Shown in pieces: positions 31,771-44,100 of a DNA stretch of 64,000 bases. The position numbers and the translations under genes were made by a program. How positions within the stretch are numbered: the stretch's first letter is position 1; every line of letters starts with the position of its first letter. The stretch lies in NCBI GenBank assembly GCA_020205615.1, contig CM035160.1:150021991-150085990 (forward strand). Reading direction: 5' to 3'. The notes under the pieces were generated by a model that searched no databases, was not told the origin of the DNA, and worked only from the letters and a program-made list of their open reading frames with translations. The DNA is from Panax quinquefolius. Its lineage: Eukaryota; Streptophyta; Magnoliopsida; Apiales; Araliaceae.

Positions 31771-34419
31771 TGTAAGACCCCAACTTTTATGAATAAAAAT
31801 GAATTTTCTATAAATATCATTTTTGAATATTATGAAATAAATTTGATATAATGTTATAGTTGTGGGTAATATTTATAAATTTTGCAAAGTACGCAAGTTG
31901 TTATATAATATTCGATTGGTCAGGGAATATTCGTACGACGACACAATTATTGGTGGACCCCACAACAGAATTATTATCGGATTGAGAAAACGACAAAAAT
32001 ATTTTTATGAAAATAACGGCGGAAGTTTTACCATTGATATTTGTTGAACTACTCGATAGTAAAAAAATACGATGTCTGGCGTGGTTGCGTAGTAGCATTA
32101 CCGGTATTGATTATTAATGCTTATGTGAGAAGTCACTCGGTTTGATTCAATTATTGCCGATATTTTATATGTTATTAAATCAATAATTGAGATAACGAAG
32201 TTGTTAATATTATTATTTGAATTATTAACGATGTCTAGAAGTTCTTCCGAGGAGAGGTTTGTCACCTAATTGCGGCATGATAGGGAGAAATCCTTATTGG
32301 AAGCCCCCTCTTCGGGAAGGAGCGATCTGGTCGATTAATAGTGTGAATAATAATAATGATGATGACGTTTTGTTTTATTATTATTATTAACGTAATAAAA
32401 TAGAAAAACTTTTTATATAAAAGAATACTTTTATAAAGTTATTCATTTTATTAGGCTAATAGTAAAATCTTTTTATATAAAAGCAGAATACTTTTATAAA
32501 GTTATTCGTTTTATTAGACAATAATTAGAATAAATTATATTTTATTATGCATAGTATTTGCATATAGTGTCTTGATAGTGTTTGCATTGTAAAATCTTTT
32601 TAAAAGTTATTCGTTTTATTAGATTATAAATAGAATATATTATATTTTATTTAAAAGATTTTGCTTTAAATATGGACCGTCAGATTAAAGTAAATCAATC
32701 TGGACCGTTCATGGATTGGATTCTTATTCATTCAATTCTTCTTATATATAGAAGCTCATTCCTTCATTATTTCTTACTTAATTCTTTGAAACTCTAGAGA
32801 GAAACTCTAAAGAGAGAAACTATAGATAGAAAGAAGAAAAGTATTCGCTACTTCACTACTCTCGATATCAAGTTTTTTTTTACGGTAAAGGGTATTATTT
32901 TTTTTGTATTCATGAAGGAACTTCTATTATTCCATCATTATTATTACTGTTGGAATAACTTGTACGCTGCCTACCTATACTTGGTGAAATTCTTACATCT
33001 TCCATTCTTTATTATTACATTGGAATATCCTCGTCTGCATGCTTTCTGTGGGACTTGGTTTTTATCTTTATTATTACATTGGAATATCATATACGTGCTT
33101 TCATGGGACTGGTTAAAATCTTTATTATTACATTGGAACATCTTATTGGTGTGATTTTTCACCGACCGTTCCGTCATTTAGTATTACATTGGAATAATAT
33201 GTCTATCTGAATCTACGCGTGCATATCGTCATTTTTGTATTCCATTCTTTATTATTACATTGGAATATCACGTTCGGGTGCGTATTACTTTGACAATCGT
33301 TTAGTTATTTATTATTCGATGGAATAACTTTGTCTACATCAAGTACCGCATGCATGGTGATTTCTTTTGTTATTCCATTCTTTATTATTCTCGGTTGGTT
33401 AAAGTTTTGACTTCTACACTCCATGAAATTAGTGGAATATTCTTGATATTTTGCGCTTCATCTAGTATCTTTTCATAGAAATATTCTTACGAGCATTCTT
33501 GAATTTTACTTTACAAAGAAGTATCATGTTGACAATTTTGGACGTTATTAGTTCTGAATAAATTAATTCTTGAACTTGTTTTATTGAATTCTTATATCAT
33601 TGTCATCATCCTCATGTTTATATTATTTTTGAAAGTCATCTGTGGCGCTTTTTGTAGTGCATAGATGGACTTGGTATGATTATGACTAGGGATTATTGAT
33701 TGTAATCATGGTAGTAATGTTACAAATGATGTGGTAAAAGTTCTCATTGGCCCAAAGTGCATTGATGGATAGTTGTTGGCATGATCATGACCATTGATGA
33801 ATACACAAATATCCTTAAATTAGTAGTCGTGGATAATTTGTGGTCGCGAATACTAATGAATATCCTTGGTAGTAGTGCAGGGATGATGTGGATTATTTAT
33901 TAAGCTGAGTCTCAGTGATAAAAGTGATGAAAACCTTTTTAAATCATAAAAGATAGTAGATTTTATTCTCTACTTGACTCTTTTAATGGATTGCATGTTC
34001 CGCTACAGTTAAACTTGATGTATATTGTATTTTATCAGTTTAACACTGTTGAGGACTAATGATAATTTATTCTGCATTATCTTAGTCATAATATTTCTTA
34101 CTGGGCTAGTTGAGCTCACCCTTTCTTTCTATTCTCTCTTGAAATGAGAAGCGTGGTAGGGACTAGTCGGGGAAGCAGTGATGGTCCGAGATGGTGTATT
34201 AGTAGTCCTCACTATTACATTAAATAGTGTGATAATAAATGTAATGAGGACTAAATTGAGTGTGGATATTGTCTAGATGACAATATTTGTATTAAAACTC
34301 ACAGCATGTATTTTGTCGTATTTTACACGACTGTTGTATAATCAAGTTGTATTTGAATTTAGTACCATGTATTTGGCGACTCAAGATTGGTGATGTATAC
34401 CTATTTTGGGGGAGTCACA
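31771..34419 (+). repeat. E4 3' LTR
   Basis: A 2649-bp LTR ending GGGGGAGTCACA. It matches the 5' LTR throughout but its TATA region reads TATATATA (32743-32750). The hairpin arrays are at about 32920-33380 and 33640-33890. It abuts the DUF1985 gene fragment. Confidence 0.88.
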
Positions 34420-36664
34420 GATATTCCTGTGCGTAATCGACTAACATCCACATTTGAAGAGGTTGAATCAGCTGAACCGAACTTTGAAGTAAAAGGACTC
34501 TTCAAAACAGCACTCTTCGCAGCTGTGCGAACAGGCCTGCCAATTGGTTTTGCTGCAAATTTCTCAACTTCAGCATAATGAATTAAATCCTGAGTTGTTA
34601 ACACCATCTCATCAAGTATCGACATGTCTGATTCTTCAAATTTATTACCCTATAATGTTTTACAATACATGACACAAAAATCAAGGTCAATAGCAAATTA
34701 AGAATACAAAACTTCTGATCAATATAAACATAAACAACATGAACAAACTAACTAATACAAAAAAATGAAGAAAGCTGCACGATAAAAAAAAAATAGCAAA
34801 CCTCAAATGGGGTAAAAACAACAATTTCTTTTCCACTAGATTGACTTAAAATATCAAAACTAGGAAGGTCATTGATCTTTTCAGCCTGTTAAAAAAAATA
34901 CAATTTATAAATATAACACATTAAAAAAAATAACATTTTAAAAAAAATGTTTAACCTTTTCATCCTCAAAATGATTGTGAACCCCTCTAGGTGTATAAAC
35001 AACAATCTCTTTCCCATCAGAATTTAAACCGACATTCTTGCACTCAATCTGTAAATAAAAACAGAAAAAAATAAGCATTTAATTATTAACCATGAAAAAT
35101 AAAATGAAAAACTAAAAAAAATGTAAACCTTTGCATCCTTTTCTTCAAACTGATTTCCAACAACACCACCAACAAGATGATCAACACTTCCTTTAACATT
35201 ACCACCATCAACGTTCTCACCCAACTCATCATCATCATCATCAGCAGCAGCATCATCAACACCATCATCATCATCATCATCATCATCATCTTCAACAACA
35301 TTAACATTTCTATGTTTGCTATAACTAGACTGACCATATAAATACTTTCTAATCATCTTCTTTACATCCCTGCAAATCTGAATTTGAAACACTTGCAGTT
35401 GATCTTTTAACTCAACACCCAAATTCTCAATTTCTTTTTTCACCTCCATCACCTTACCTTCCAAAGGTTTAACCCGTGCATCGATAACTTTTTCCACATC
35501 AGAAATAGAAAACCCAATATCTTTAAACTTCCTCAATGATTCTACTTTAAAATCAGAAATTTTGCCTCCACTATCATTTCCATTAAAAAAAAAGAAAACC
35601 CCCTAACCCCAACTGAACCTTTTCATCCTCCGTAGGAACAATATTCTAAATGATCAACTGAAACATAATAATAACAACAAATATACCATGTCAAAAACAT
35701 TAAATATAAAACATAAACAAAATAGTACACAAAAAAAACACAGTAACCAATATCATATATAAAAGGAAACCAAATATAAAGCAAATGGAAACCAACATAC
35801 CTGACCAGATCTAAAAATAAGGTCCTTCAATTTCTCATTCTTGGGAGGCTTTCCTAACTCCCTCCATCTAAATAATCTCAACTCTGCAGCATGGTCATCA
35901 ACACAAAAGCCTCTAACTTTCAAAGTAGGTATTGTTTCAAACAAAAAAACTTGAAACGCATAAGGTAATCCATTAAGTTTGTAAGATTTACAATAACCAT
36001 CCCTATAAAAATTGTAAATCACCCCACCATGCTTATCCTTCCTTACATGACCCTTGACTGCAATGGATAAAGAATTCTTTATTTGTTGAAAAGCGAATTT
36101 ACCCCATGGATAACTTTCAGTATCCCCATAAGACAAAAAGTTAAACAAAGTTACATCAACATAATTGTCAGAAACAGAAGCTATAATGAAATTAAAAACC
36201 AATAAAATAATGGACATCCTAACTGCCTCATCATCATCATAAAAAACAACGCTCTTATATATCCTCCCGATAGTAGAACGGGTTACAACCTCATCACCAA
36301 AAACTTCTCCACCAAAAAATTTTGAATCCCTTAAAACCATGATGTCTTCATTTCCTTGCCAATTCAAACCAAAAATCAAACAAAATTTGGGCAATCCAAA
36401 CCTTACCCTTCTCTCACCAAATAGAAACCACAACTCCCCATCATCCCTTTGATAAACTTCCCTAATCAAAGCTTGATGAATAATCTGTGAAAACATCTGT
36501 GGCTGCCCAAACTCTAAAAATTTTCCAAAACATGTCAACTTAAACTTATTCAATTGTACCTCAGACAATTTGTTCTTGATAATATTTGGAACCTCCATAT
36601 CACACCAATAAATAACTTTTGCTGAAAAGTTTTGATTATGCTCCTCATAAAATAGATCCCAAAT
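34420..36664 (-). pseudogene. DUF1985-domain protein (plant Ulp1/MULE-associated), truncated
   Basis: Minus-strand multi-exon gene. The large exon 36664-35801 (acceptor TTTTCAG, donor CAGGTATG) encodes 288 residues with DUF1985 features: CFGKFLEF, FSQIIHQALIREVYQ, ELWFLFGERRVRFGLPKFCL and IFGLNWQG. Next is a stretch at 35657-35129 with a coiled-coil-like part and an Asp run, possibly frameshifted at a 9-A tract (35585-35593). Three exons follow with clear splice sites: 35048-34956 (31 aa), 34885-34802 (28 aa) and 34649-34420. Two share GKEIVVYTP/GKEIVVFTP. DUF1985 usually precedes a Ulp1-type cysteine protease. That domain is missing because E4 cuts the last exon. The 5' end is not defined: the open frame has no ATG at its head. 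Confidence 0.8.
35227..35292. repeat. (ATC)n microsatellite encoding poly-Asp
   Basis: Interrupted ATC/AGC trinucleotide repeats inside the DUF1985 gene. They read as Asp and Ala runs on the minus strand. Confidence 0.85.
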
Positions 36665-36666
36665 CT

Positions 36667-36850
36667 GAAAATGCAAAAACTTACATTACAAACAAATTAA
36701 CCAAATTAGAAAACAACTTTAAAACTTTAAACCAAAAACTATTAAATGAACAATATCAATGATAACCAAAATAATTTCAGCAATTGATCATAACCCAAAA
36801 TAATTAGACTATTTAAATAAACAATCATAAACAATCATCAATCTCCAAGT
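36667..36850 (-). other. Intron or upstream sequence of the DUF1985 gene
   Basis: Very AT-rich. It ends at the acceptor TTTTCAG before the large exon. No coding frame is recognised. Since the exon has no ATG, a first exon should lie further right, possibly beyond the tandem repeats, but I cannot identify it. Confidence 0.35.
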
Positions 36851-37817
36851 CTATTGAAATAAAATACATGTTAACAACTATGATATCAGCAATTTCCAAG
36901 CATTTCAATATTGGTCACCAAAAATAAATTAACAAGTTACCAGCATAATATAAATATATATAATGACAGTAATGTAATGTAGTAACCAAAAATTAATCTA
37001 ATAGTATCTGAGACTCAAATAGAATGAAAACAATGATTTAAACAAGAACAATTTTAACAATCCTTAAAACAACACAAACTCTAATGAAATATAATACATT
37101 TAAACAACTATTACAAAAATCAATTTCAAAACATATAAACGAAGGTAACCAAAAAACAATTAGCAAGTTACTTCTATTGAAATAAAATACATGTTAACAA
37201 GTATGATATCTACAGTTTCCAATCATTTCAATATTGGTAACAAAAATAAATTAGCAAGTTTCCAGCATAATATAAATCTAAATAATAACAGTAATGTAAT
37301 GTAGTAACCAAAAATAAATCTAATAGTATCTGAGACTCAAATAGAATGAAAACAATAATTTAAACAAGAACAATTTGATCAATCCTTAAAACAACACAAA
37401 CTCTAATGAAATATAATACATTCTAACAACTATTACAAAAAACAGTTTCCAAACATATAAATGAAGGTAACCAAACAACAATCAGCAAGTTACTTCTATT
37501 GAAATAAAAAACATGTTAACAAGTATGATACCAACAGTTTCCAATCATTTCAATATTGGTAACAAAAAATAAATTAGCAAGTTACCAACATAATATAAAT
37601 CTAAATAATAATAGTAATGTAATGTAGTAACCAAAAATAAATCTAATAGTATCTGAGACTCAAATAGAATGAAAACAATGATTTAAACAAGAACAATTTG
37701 AACAATACTTAAAACAACACAAACTCTAATGAAATATAATACATTTTAACAACTATTATAAAAATCAGTTTCCAAACATATAAACGAAGGTAACCAAACA
37801 ACAATTAGCAAGTTACT
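36851..37817. repeat. Tandem repeat, three units of about 322 bp
   Basis: Units start at 36851, 37174 and 37496 with CTATTGAAATAAAA and end with CAAGTTACT. They share GTAATGTAATGTAGTAACCA and CAAACTCTAATGAAATATAA. Divergence between units is low. They lie upstream of the DUF1985 exon on its coding strand. Confidence 0.9.
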
Positions 37818-38025
37818 AAAAAAAATAACATCTTGTATGATCACAGAAAGGAAATATAGGGACCAACCGAAAATATACTTGTATCAGACACTAAAATATG
37901 AATGAAAACAAAAATTTTAACAACAACAAATTGGACAAAACTTAAAACATAATAAAATGTGTTTCAGAAAATACACTCGGAATGGAAACAATGATTTTAT
38001 CAAACAACAACTTCAACATCAATAA
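37818..38025. other. AT-rich spacer
   Basis: A partial, diverged continuation of the tandem-repeat style up to the R1 boundary. Nothing else is seen. Confidence 0.4.
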
Positions 38026-40092
38026 TGTGACGCCCCCAAAATATAGGTATACATCACCCATCTTGGGTCGCCAGATACATGGTACTGAATACAAATACAA
38101 ACTAATTATACAACAGTCGTGTAAAATACGACAAAACATATGCTGTGAGTTTTAATACAAATATTGTCATCTAGACAATATCCACACTCAATGGAGTCCT
38201 CGTTACATTTATTATTACACTATTTCACGGAATAGTGAGGACTACTAATGCACCATCTAGAACCATCACTTTGTTCCCCGACTAATCCCGACTACGTTCT
38301 CATTTCTTGAAGAGAACAGTGAAAGAAAGGGTGAGCTCAACTAGCCCAGTAAGAAATATTATGACTAAGATAATGCAGAATAAATTATCATTAGTCTTCA
38401 ACAGTGTTAAACTAATAAAATACAATAGACATCAAGTTTAACTGCAGCGGAACATACAATCCATTAAAAGAGTCAAGTAGAGAATAAAATCTACTATCTT
38501 TTATGATTTAAAAGGTTTTCATCACTTTTATCTTTGGGACTCGAATTTAATAAATAAACCACATCATCCCCGCACTACGGCGAGGATATTCATAAGTATC
38601 ACAACCATAAATTATCCATGACTCTGGGCCAAAGATATTCGTGTATTCATCAATGGTCATGATCATGCCAACAACTGTCAATCAATGCACTACGGGCCAA
38701 TGAGGACTTTTACCACATCATTTGTAACATTACGATCATGATTACACTTAATAATCCCTGGTTATAATCATACCAAGTCCATCTATGCACTACAGGCCAT
38801 AGATGACTTTCAAAAAAAATATAAATATGAGGATGATGACAATGATATAAGAATTCAATAAAACAAGTTCAAGAATTAATTTATTCAGGAACTAATAACG
38901 TCCAAATTGTCAACATGATACTTCTTTGTAGAGTAAAATTCAAGAATGCTCGGAAGAATATTTCCATAAAAGATATCTTTGGATGAAGCGCAAATATCAA
39001 GGATATTCCACTAATTTCATGGAGTATAAAAGTCAAAACTTTAACCATTTGAGTATAATAAAGAATGGAATAACAAAAGAAATCACCATGCATGCGGTAC
39101 TTGCATGGACAAAAGTTATTCAACGTAATAATAAATAACGGAACCGGTCAGCGTGTACACGACCGGCGAGGATATTCCAAATGAATAATAAAGAAAGAAA
39201 TAACAATGAAATCACCATGCATGCGGTATTTCAGTATAGGCGAGTTATTCAAATGAATGATAAATAACGGAACCGGTCCGACGTAAACGCATGCAGACGG
39301 GATATTCCAACGAGTAATAATAAAGAGCGGAACCCAGTCCGGCATAAAACGCATGCATGAGGATATTCCAATGAATAATAAAGAATGGAATAACAACGAG
39401 AATTTCACCATGTATGCAGATGCTTGCATGATAGATAGGTTATTCAATGAGAATAATAAATAATGGAATAACGAGAAGAATTTCACCAAGTATAGGGTGA
39501 ATCACAGCGTATAAGTTATTCAATGAATAATAAAGAATGGAATAACAGAAGTTCTCTTCATGAATATGAAAAAAAAATACCCCTTACTAGTACAATAAAT
39601 AATATCCCTTACCTTTGAAAGAAGAGTACTCCGACTGGTAGGGCGAGGATATACTCGAAGAAAACTTGCACTATACTCAAAGCTTTCTTAAACTCTAAAG
39701 AAATACGCTCAAGATTATAGAAGAAGAACTCTCTCTATAGTTTCTCTCTCTAGAGTTTTAGTGAATTCGTAAGAAATAATGAAGGAATAAGCTTCTATTT
39801 ATAGGATAATGGACTGCATAGTAACTAATTTATAAACGGTCCAGATTGATTTATTTTTAAACGGACGGTCCAGATTGATTTACAATAAAATATAATATAT
39901 TCTATTTATAATCTAATAAAACGAATTACTTTGTAAAAGTATTATGTTTTATATAAAAGATTTTACTATCTGAAAACACTTGTCGCAGCCTTGCAAACAA
40001 CAACATGCATAATAAAATATAATATATTCTAATTATTGTCTAATAAAATAGATAACTTTATAAAAATATTACTTTTATATAAAAAGATTTTA
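38026..40092 (-). repeat. R1 3' LTR, main part
   Basis: The minus-strand LTR end GGGGGCGTCACA is at 38026. The hairpin arrays are at about 38570-38810 and 39040-39560, and an inverted TATA (TATTTATA) is at 39796-39803. It is interrupted at 40092 by E2 and resumes at 48483-48704. That short part contains U3 sequence unlike other copies (48590-48690) before GGGGTCTCATA, the inverted LTR start. Confidence 0.8.
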
Positions 40093-42693
40093 TATAAGAC
40101 CCCAACTTATTATTTAATGAAATTTAAATTCCTCTATTTATTATCTTGAAATAGTAAGGGTTGATTTGATTAATGTGGTAAGTTATGGGTAAAATGTGCA
40201 ATTATTTCAAACAAACAAGTGGTTTTAAAATATTCATTGTTTGGCGGGGAATATTCGTTTGGTCGTGGAATATTTTTTACTATCGGGGAATATTAAATGC
40301 GGCGGTAGCAGCCTAATATGTGGGCCCCATAACTTGAAAGCGATTGGATGAAGAAAGCGATAAGAATAAGTTGGTTATAAATAACTGGCAGAAGTTATTC
40401 TCAATTATCTTGTTGGAATACCGGTGGGTTAAAACACAAAGAAGTAGCACCGGTATTACACCAATTATTGATTCTTACGTAAAAAGCACAACTCAATAAT
40501 TATTACGGTAATTCTTTATTCAATATTTTATTTTATTGATTCAATAATTATTGCGTTGATATTTTATATTACTGTTATTTTAATTGCACAGTATTTTCTA
40601 TTATCGGAGCAATAATTCATATTATCTGAATAATATTATTAGATAACATTATTGGCAATGTCTATAAAGATCTATCTAAGGAGAGGTTTGGTTATCTAAT
40701 TGCGCGCCAGTAAGGAGATATCCTCATTGGAAAGCCCCCTCTTTCTTGGGAACTGCCTGGTTGTCAGTAATGTGATTCTGTAATATTATTTGTGAATAAT
40801 TAATTATTGATTTATATGTTGCGGAAAATATTGATTTTATGCGGATATAGATGGAGAAAATTTTTTAATGTGACAATTGTTGAAAATTAATATTTTATCT
40901 TTTTCTGATAAAATAATTCATTTAAATATATTATTTTAATAGTATATTAATGGTGATATTTTTACAATAAATGTGGGATATATGAGTATATGAGGAGGAA
41001 GAGTATTTTTATGGCATTAAATGATTAACACATGTTTTGTGTGTCGGTAGACCCCAATTCTTGACCGAAATTTGATTATAGCCTGTAAAATCGCCCATTT
41101 GTGAATTTTGGTCAATTTTTGTTTGGAATTTGGAAAAACTTTCTTCTGCAAAGTTGTAGAGAATGAAATTTTCTATAGAAAGGACATGTGATTCGAATTT
41201 TTCTGATAAAAGAGCTATTTATTATGAATTATTGAAGTTCCGAAGTTCCGAAATAATTGATTTTTGGAAGTTTTATTTATTTTTTTGATAAAAAATGTTT
41301 TTTTTGTATTTTGTGGACATCATTAACATGTACAAAGTGCTGAAATCAGATGTCTAGAGGTGGGCTAAGGAAAATTTAATAAATATATTAATATTATATT
41401 AAATTTTCTGCTTTGGTGTTCTATGCATTTTCCTATAAATAGGGTGCTTAGGTTAGAATTGAAAATCACACAAAAAACTGATGTTTTCTCTCTATTTCTC
41501 TCTCGATATATTGAGCGTATTCTTGTGAGTATTTTGATACCTTGAGTATTTCTATACGGTGCAAGTTCCCTTCAGCACTATATATAGTATTCCAGTCAGG
41601 AGTACCGTCTTTTCGAGGTAAGGGATGTTATTTTCTTTTTAAATGATATTATTTTCTTCAATATTATTATGCCGAAATATTGGTTTGAACTTTTAATCAA
41701 ATTTAGAACTTTTTGTGTGGGGTTACTTATTCACGTATACGGCCTTTATTCACGATATCTGAAGACTATTCACGAATCTGACACTATTCATTTGAAAAAT
41801 AAAAATTTTCCTTTTCGTCCAAAATATCTATTATGGATACTAGCTTTGATTGTATCCATGTTTTGATCATTCTTGAATTTTACTTCACTATGATTATTTA
41901 TGAGGTATTTTTTGGACATGAAATAATTTGAAATCTGAATCCTTGATATTTATTCTTTTGTTTCTTTGGATCCGTTTTCTTTAAAATATTTTCATCATCC
42001 TCTGTCCTAAATGATGATATTATTGAATATCTATGGCTGTAGTGCAAAGATAAATAATTTTATAATGAATATCTTTGGCCGTGTGCAAAAGATGAGCAGT
42101 GTTGAGATGAACATGACAGACTGATGAATATCTTTGGCCTGTAGTGCAAAGATGAATATTTGATTCAAGATGAATATTGATTGATGTTACAGGGATAAAA
42201 TATTTATGATGGACTTTTAAATTCATTGATAATAGTAGAATTCATTCTCTACGTAACTCTTCTATGAATTTTTATTTTCGCTGTGAATATTGATCTGAAA
42301 CTTGTTGTCTATTATATTCTATCAAATTTTTCCCTGTTGAAGACTAACGATAATTTGTTCTATATTATCTTAGTTATAATATTCTTTACTGGGCTAGTTG
42401 AGCTTACCCTTTTCCTTTTTGTTCCATTTTTCTTTTCAAGAGGCGAGAATGTAGCGAGTACTAGTCGGGGTACGGAATGAAGGTTCTAGGAAGTTGTTTT
42501 AGTAGTCCTCACCATTTTTGTAAAGTATTGTATCAATAATTGTAATGAGGACTTAGTTGGGTATGTATATTGTCTAGATGACAATATTTGTATTTAAACT
42601 CACAGTTTATGGGTTGTATTAATAAAGTTGTAGTTATACCATGTTATTGACAACTCAGAATGAGTGATGTATACCTATTTTGGGGGCGTCACA
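40093..42693 (+). repeat. E2 5' LTR
   Basis: 2601 bp from TATAAGACCCC (second base altered from TGTAAGACCCC) to GGGGGCGTCACA. It shares the last 700 bp of plan with family A, including the perfect hairpin ATCTTTG/CAAAGAT at 42130-42136 with 42147-42153. It lacks the ATTCCA/TGGAAT array and has its own U3, with TATA at 41434, donor-like CGAGGTAAGGG at 41615-41625 and acceptor-like TTCTTTTCAAG ending 42440. Confidence 0.88.
41434..41441 (+). promoter_or_regulatory. TATA box of E2 5' LTR
   Basis: TATAAATA in TTTCCTATAAATAGGGTGC, a strong plant core-promoter match. Confidence 0.65.
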
Positions 42694-42695
42694 GT

Positions 42696-42708
42696 TGGTA
42701 TCAGAGCT
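42696..42708 (+). promoter_or_regulatory. E2 primer-binding site
   Basis: TGGTATCAGAGCT, an exact 13-base complement to the 3' end of initiator-Met tRNA, two bases from the LTR. Confidence 0.88.
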
Positions 42709-42881
42709 TAGGGATATGATCTCTGGTGGAGATCAGAGAATAGAACTAGGAGGGGAGAGACGAGTAAATCCTTCGCTAGTGTGTCCTACCTAAGCTTATT
42801 TGTTAGTTGGTCAGTATATGGGGATATTATGTGATATGTTGATTTCTTTAATTAACCCTTGTTTTATGGCAGTATTTGAGA

Positions 42882-44100
42882 ATGTCGACTGAGAATGTTA
42901 ACAGTTAAGTAAATGAAACCATGGAGACGTCTTTCACCAATGAGGGAGAACGTCGGTAGGGTGGCAATGTTCCTCCTGTGAACAACGCCAATCGGAAAGC
43001 GAGATGATGAGCGACGGGATGTTTAGAATTTTTTGCAGTTCATGCAAAAATCGACGAGGAGACTCGTGCACAAAATACTGAGTGGAAATGATAACAACGC
43101 ACGATTTGTCACGGCCAAGCAGTTCAAAGAGTTGGGGCCACCAGAATTCTGGGGAAAGCCGGATCCGATTATGGCGGAGATGTGGGTCAAATAAATTACC
43201 AAGATATTCGATGTCTTGGGATGCACGGAAGAACAGAAGGTTCCATTCGCTACTTTTATGTTCCGTAATGAGGCAGATTACTGGTGGGAATCTGTGAAGC
43301 GTACTCCATCCAACAAGACTCAAAGCATGTCTTGGGAGACATTTCAGAAACTGTTCAATGACAAGTACTTTCCTGAAAGTATTCGTCATATGAAGGAAGT
43401 GGAGTTTATTAGATGGAACAAAATAACATGGCGGTGTCCCGAAGACGAGGCAAAGTTTGCGAGTTGTCGTGTTTGCACCTCATTTGGTGGAGGATGAGGA
43501 ACGATTATAGCGGATGATTACGAGAGGTTTGAAACCCGATACGTCAAGATCTCATTTCTCATAAATTTTTCTCTATTCGGATGTTGTCAATGAGGGCTCA
43601 ATTGTTAGAAGCGAGATAACGATACGGTCAATCGAGGATCACGTACCGAGGATCATATGGAGATAGCGATCAGCAATGAATAACGATAACCAATGGAGAA
43701 AGAAAAAGACGGAGAAAAATGGTAACCACTCTGGTGGTAGTCATGGCCATGAGAATAGAAAAAGCGAGTCGGGAAGAGATTTTAAAAGAGGAGATTCAAC
43801 AACGACCATGTGAAGACGTCAACGCCTTGTGACAAATGGTTCTAAGGGAGAGAGAACGACCACCGATCGTATCTACAAATGCGGGAAAGAGGACATATCG
43901 GTCAAAGCTATTTCACAACAGTTCAAGGTATGTTATAATTGTGGAAAGGAAGGACATATCGCTTTCGAGATTATGCAGTGGCGAAATCAAGTCCGTGGGG
44001 GACGGTGACTCAAAAGGTACATCCGAGAAAAGTCAAAGTCAAGCGGTGCCTAGAAGAAGCGTTTGTTGTGGATTGGTCAAAATCGAGGAACCCAAACGAG
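42882..44100 (+). pseudogene. E2 gag, heavily broken
   Basis: ATG at 42882 matches the gag start of the other copies. Pieces show the gag core (VPFATFMFRNEADYWWES near 43230-43290, then FNDKYFPESIRHMKEVEF). The second zinc knuckle is intact as CYNCGKEGHI at about 43931; the first is garbled near 43880. Many indels change frame. Confidence 0.75.

Larger units (their letters stand above)
24284..34419 (+). mobile_element. Element E4: nearly complete chromodomain gypsy retrotransposon
   Basis: It has a full structure: 5' LTR 24284-26986, primer-binding site 26989-27000, gag from 27174, then protease, RT, RNase H, integrase and chromodomain-like tail to 31762, a polypurine tract, and the 3' LTR 31771-34419. 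The domain order with integrase after RNase H marks Ty3/gypsy. The chromodomain-like tail plus long LTRs suggest the Tekay/Del branch, an inference. Flanking pentamers do not match (TAAAA left, GATAT right), so it may have arisen by recombination between two copies. Pol is broken by a few frameshifts and stops only. Confidence 0.9.

Noticed and set aside
34387..34578. Forward ORF across the E4 3' LTR end
   Set aside because: It spans the LTR boundary and is antisense to the last DUF1985 exon, which has splice signals in keeping with its neighbours.
35086..35337. Methionine/leucine-rich minus-strand ORF
   Set aside because: It is the shifted frame of the ATC microsatellite and the DUF1985 gene. 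The Asp-rich frame continues the real exon.
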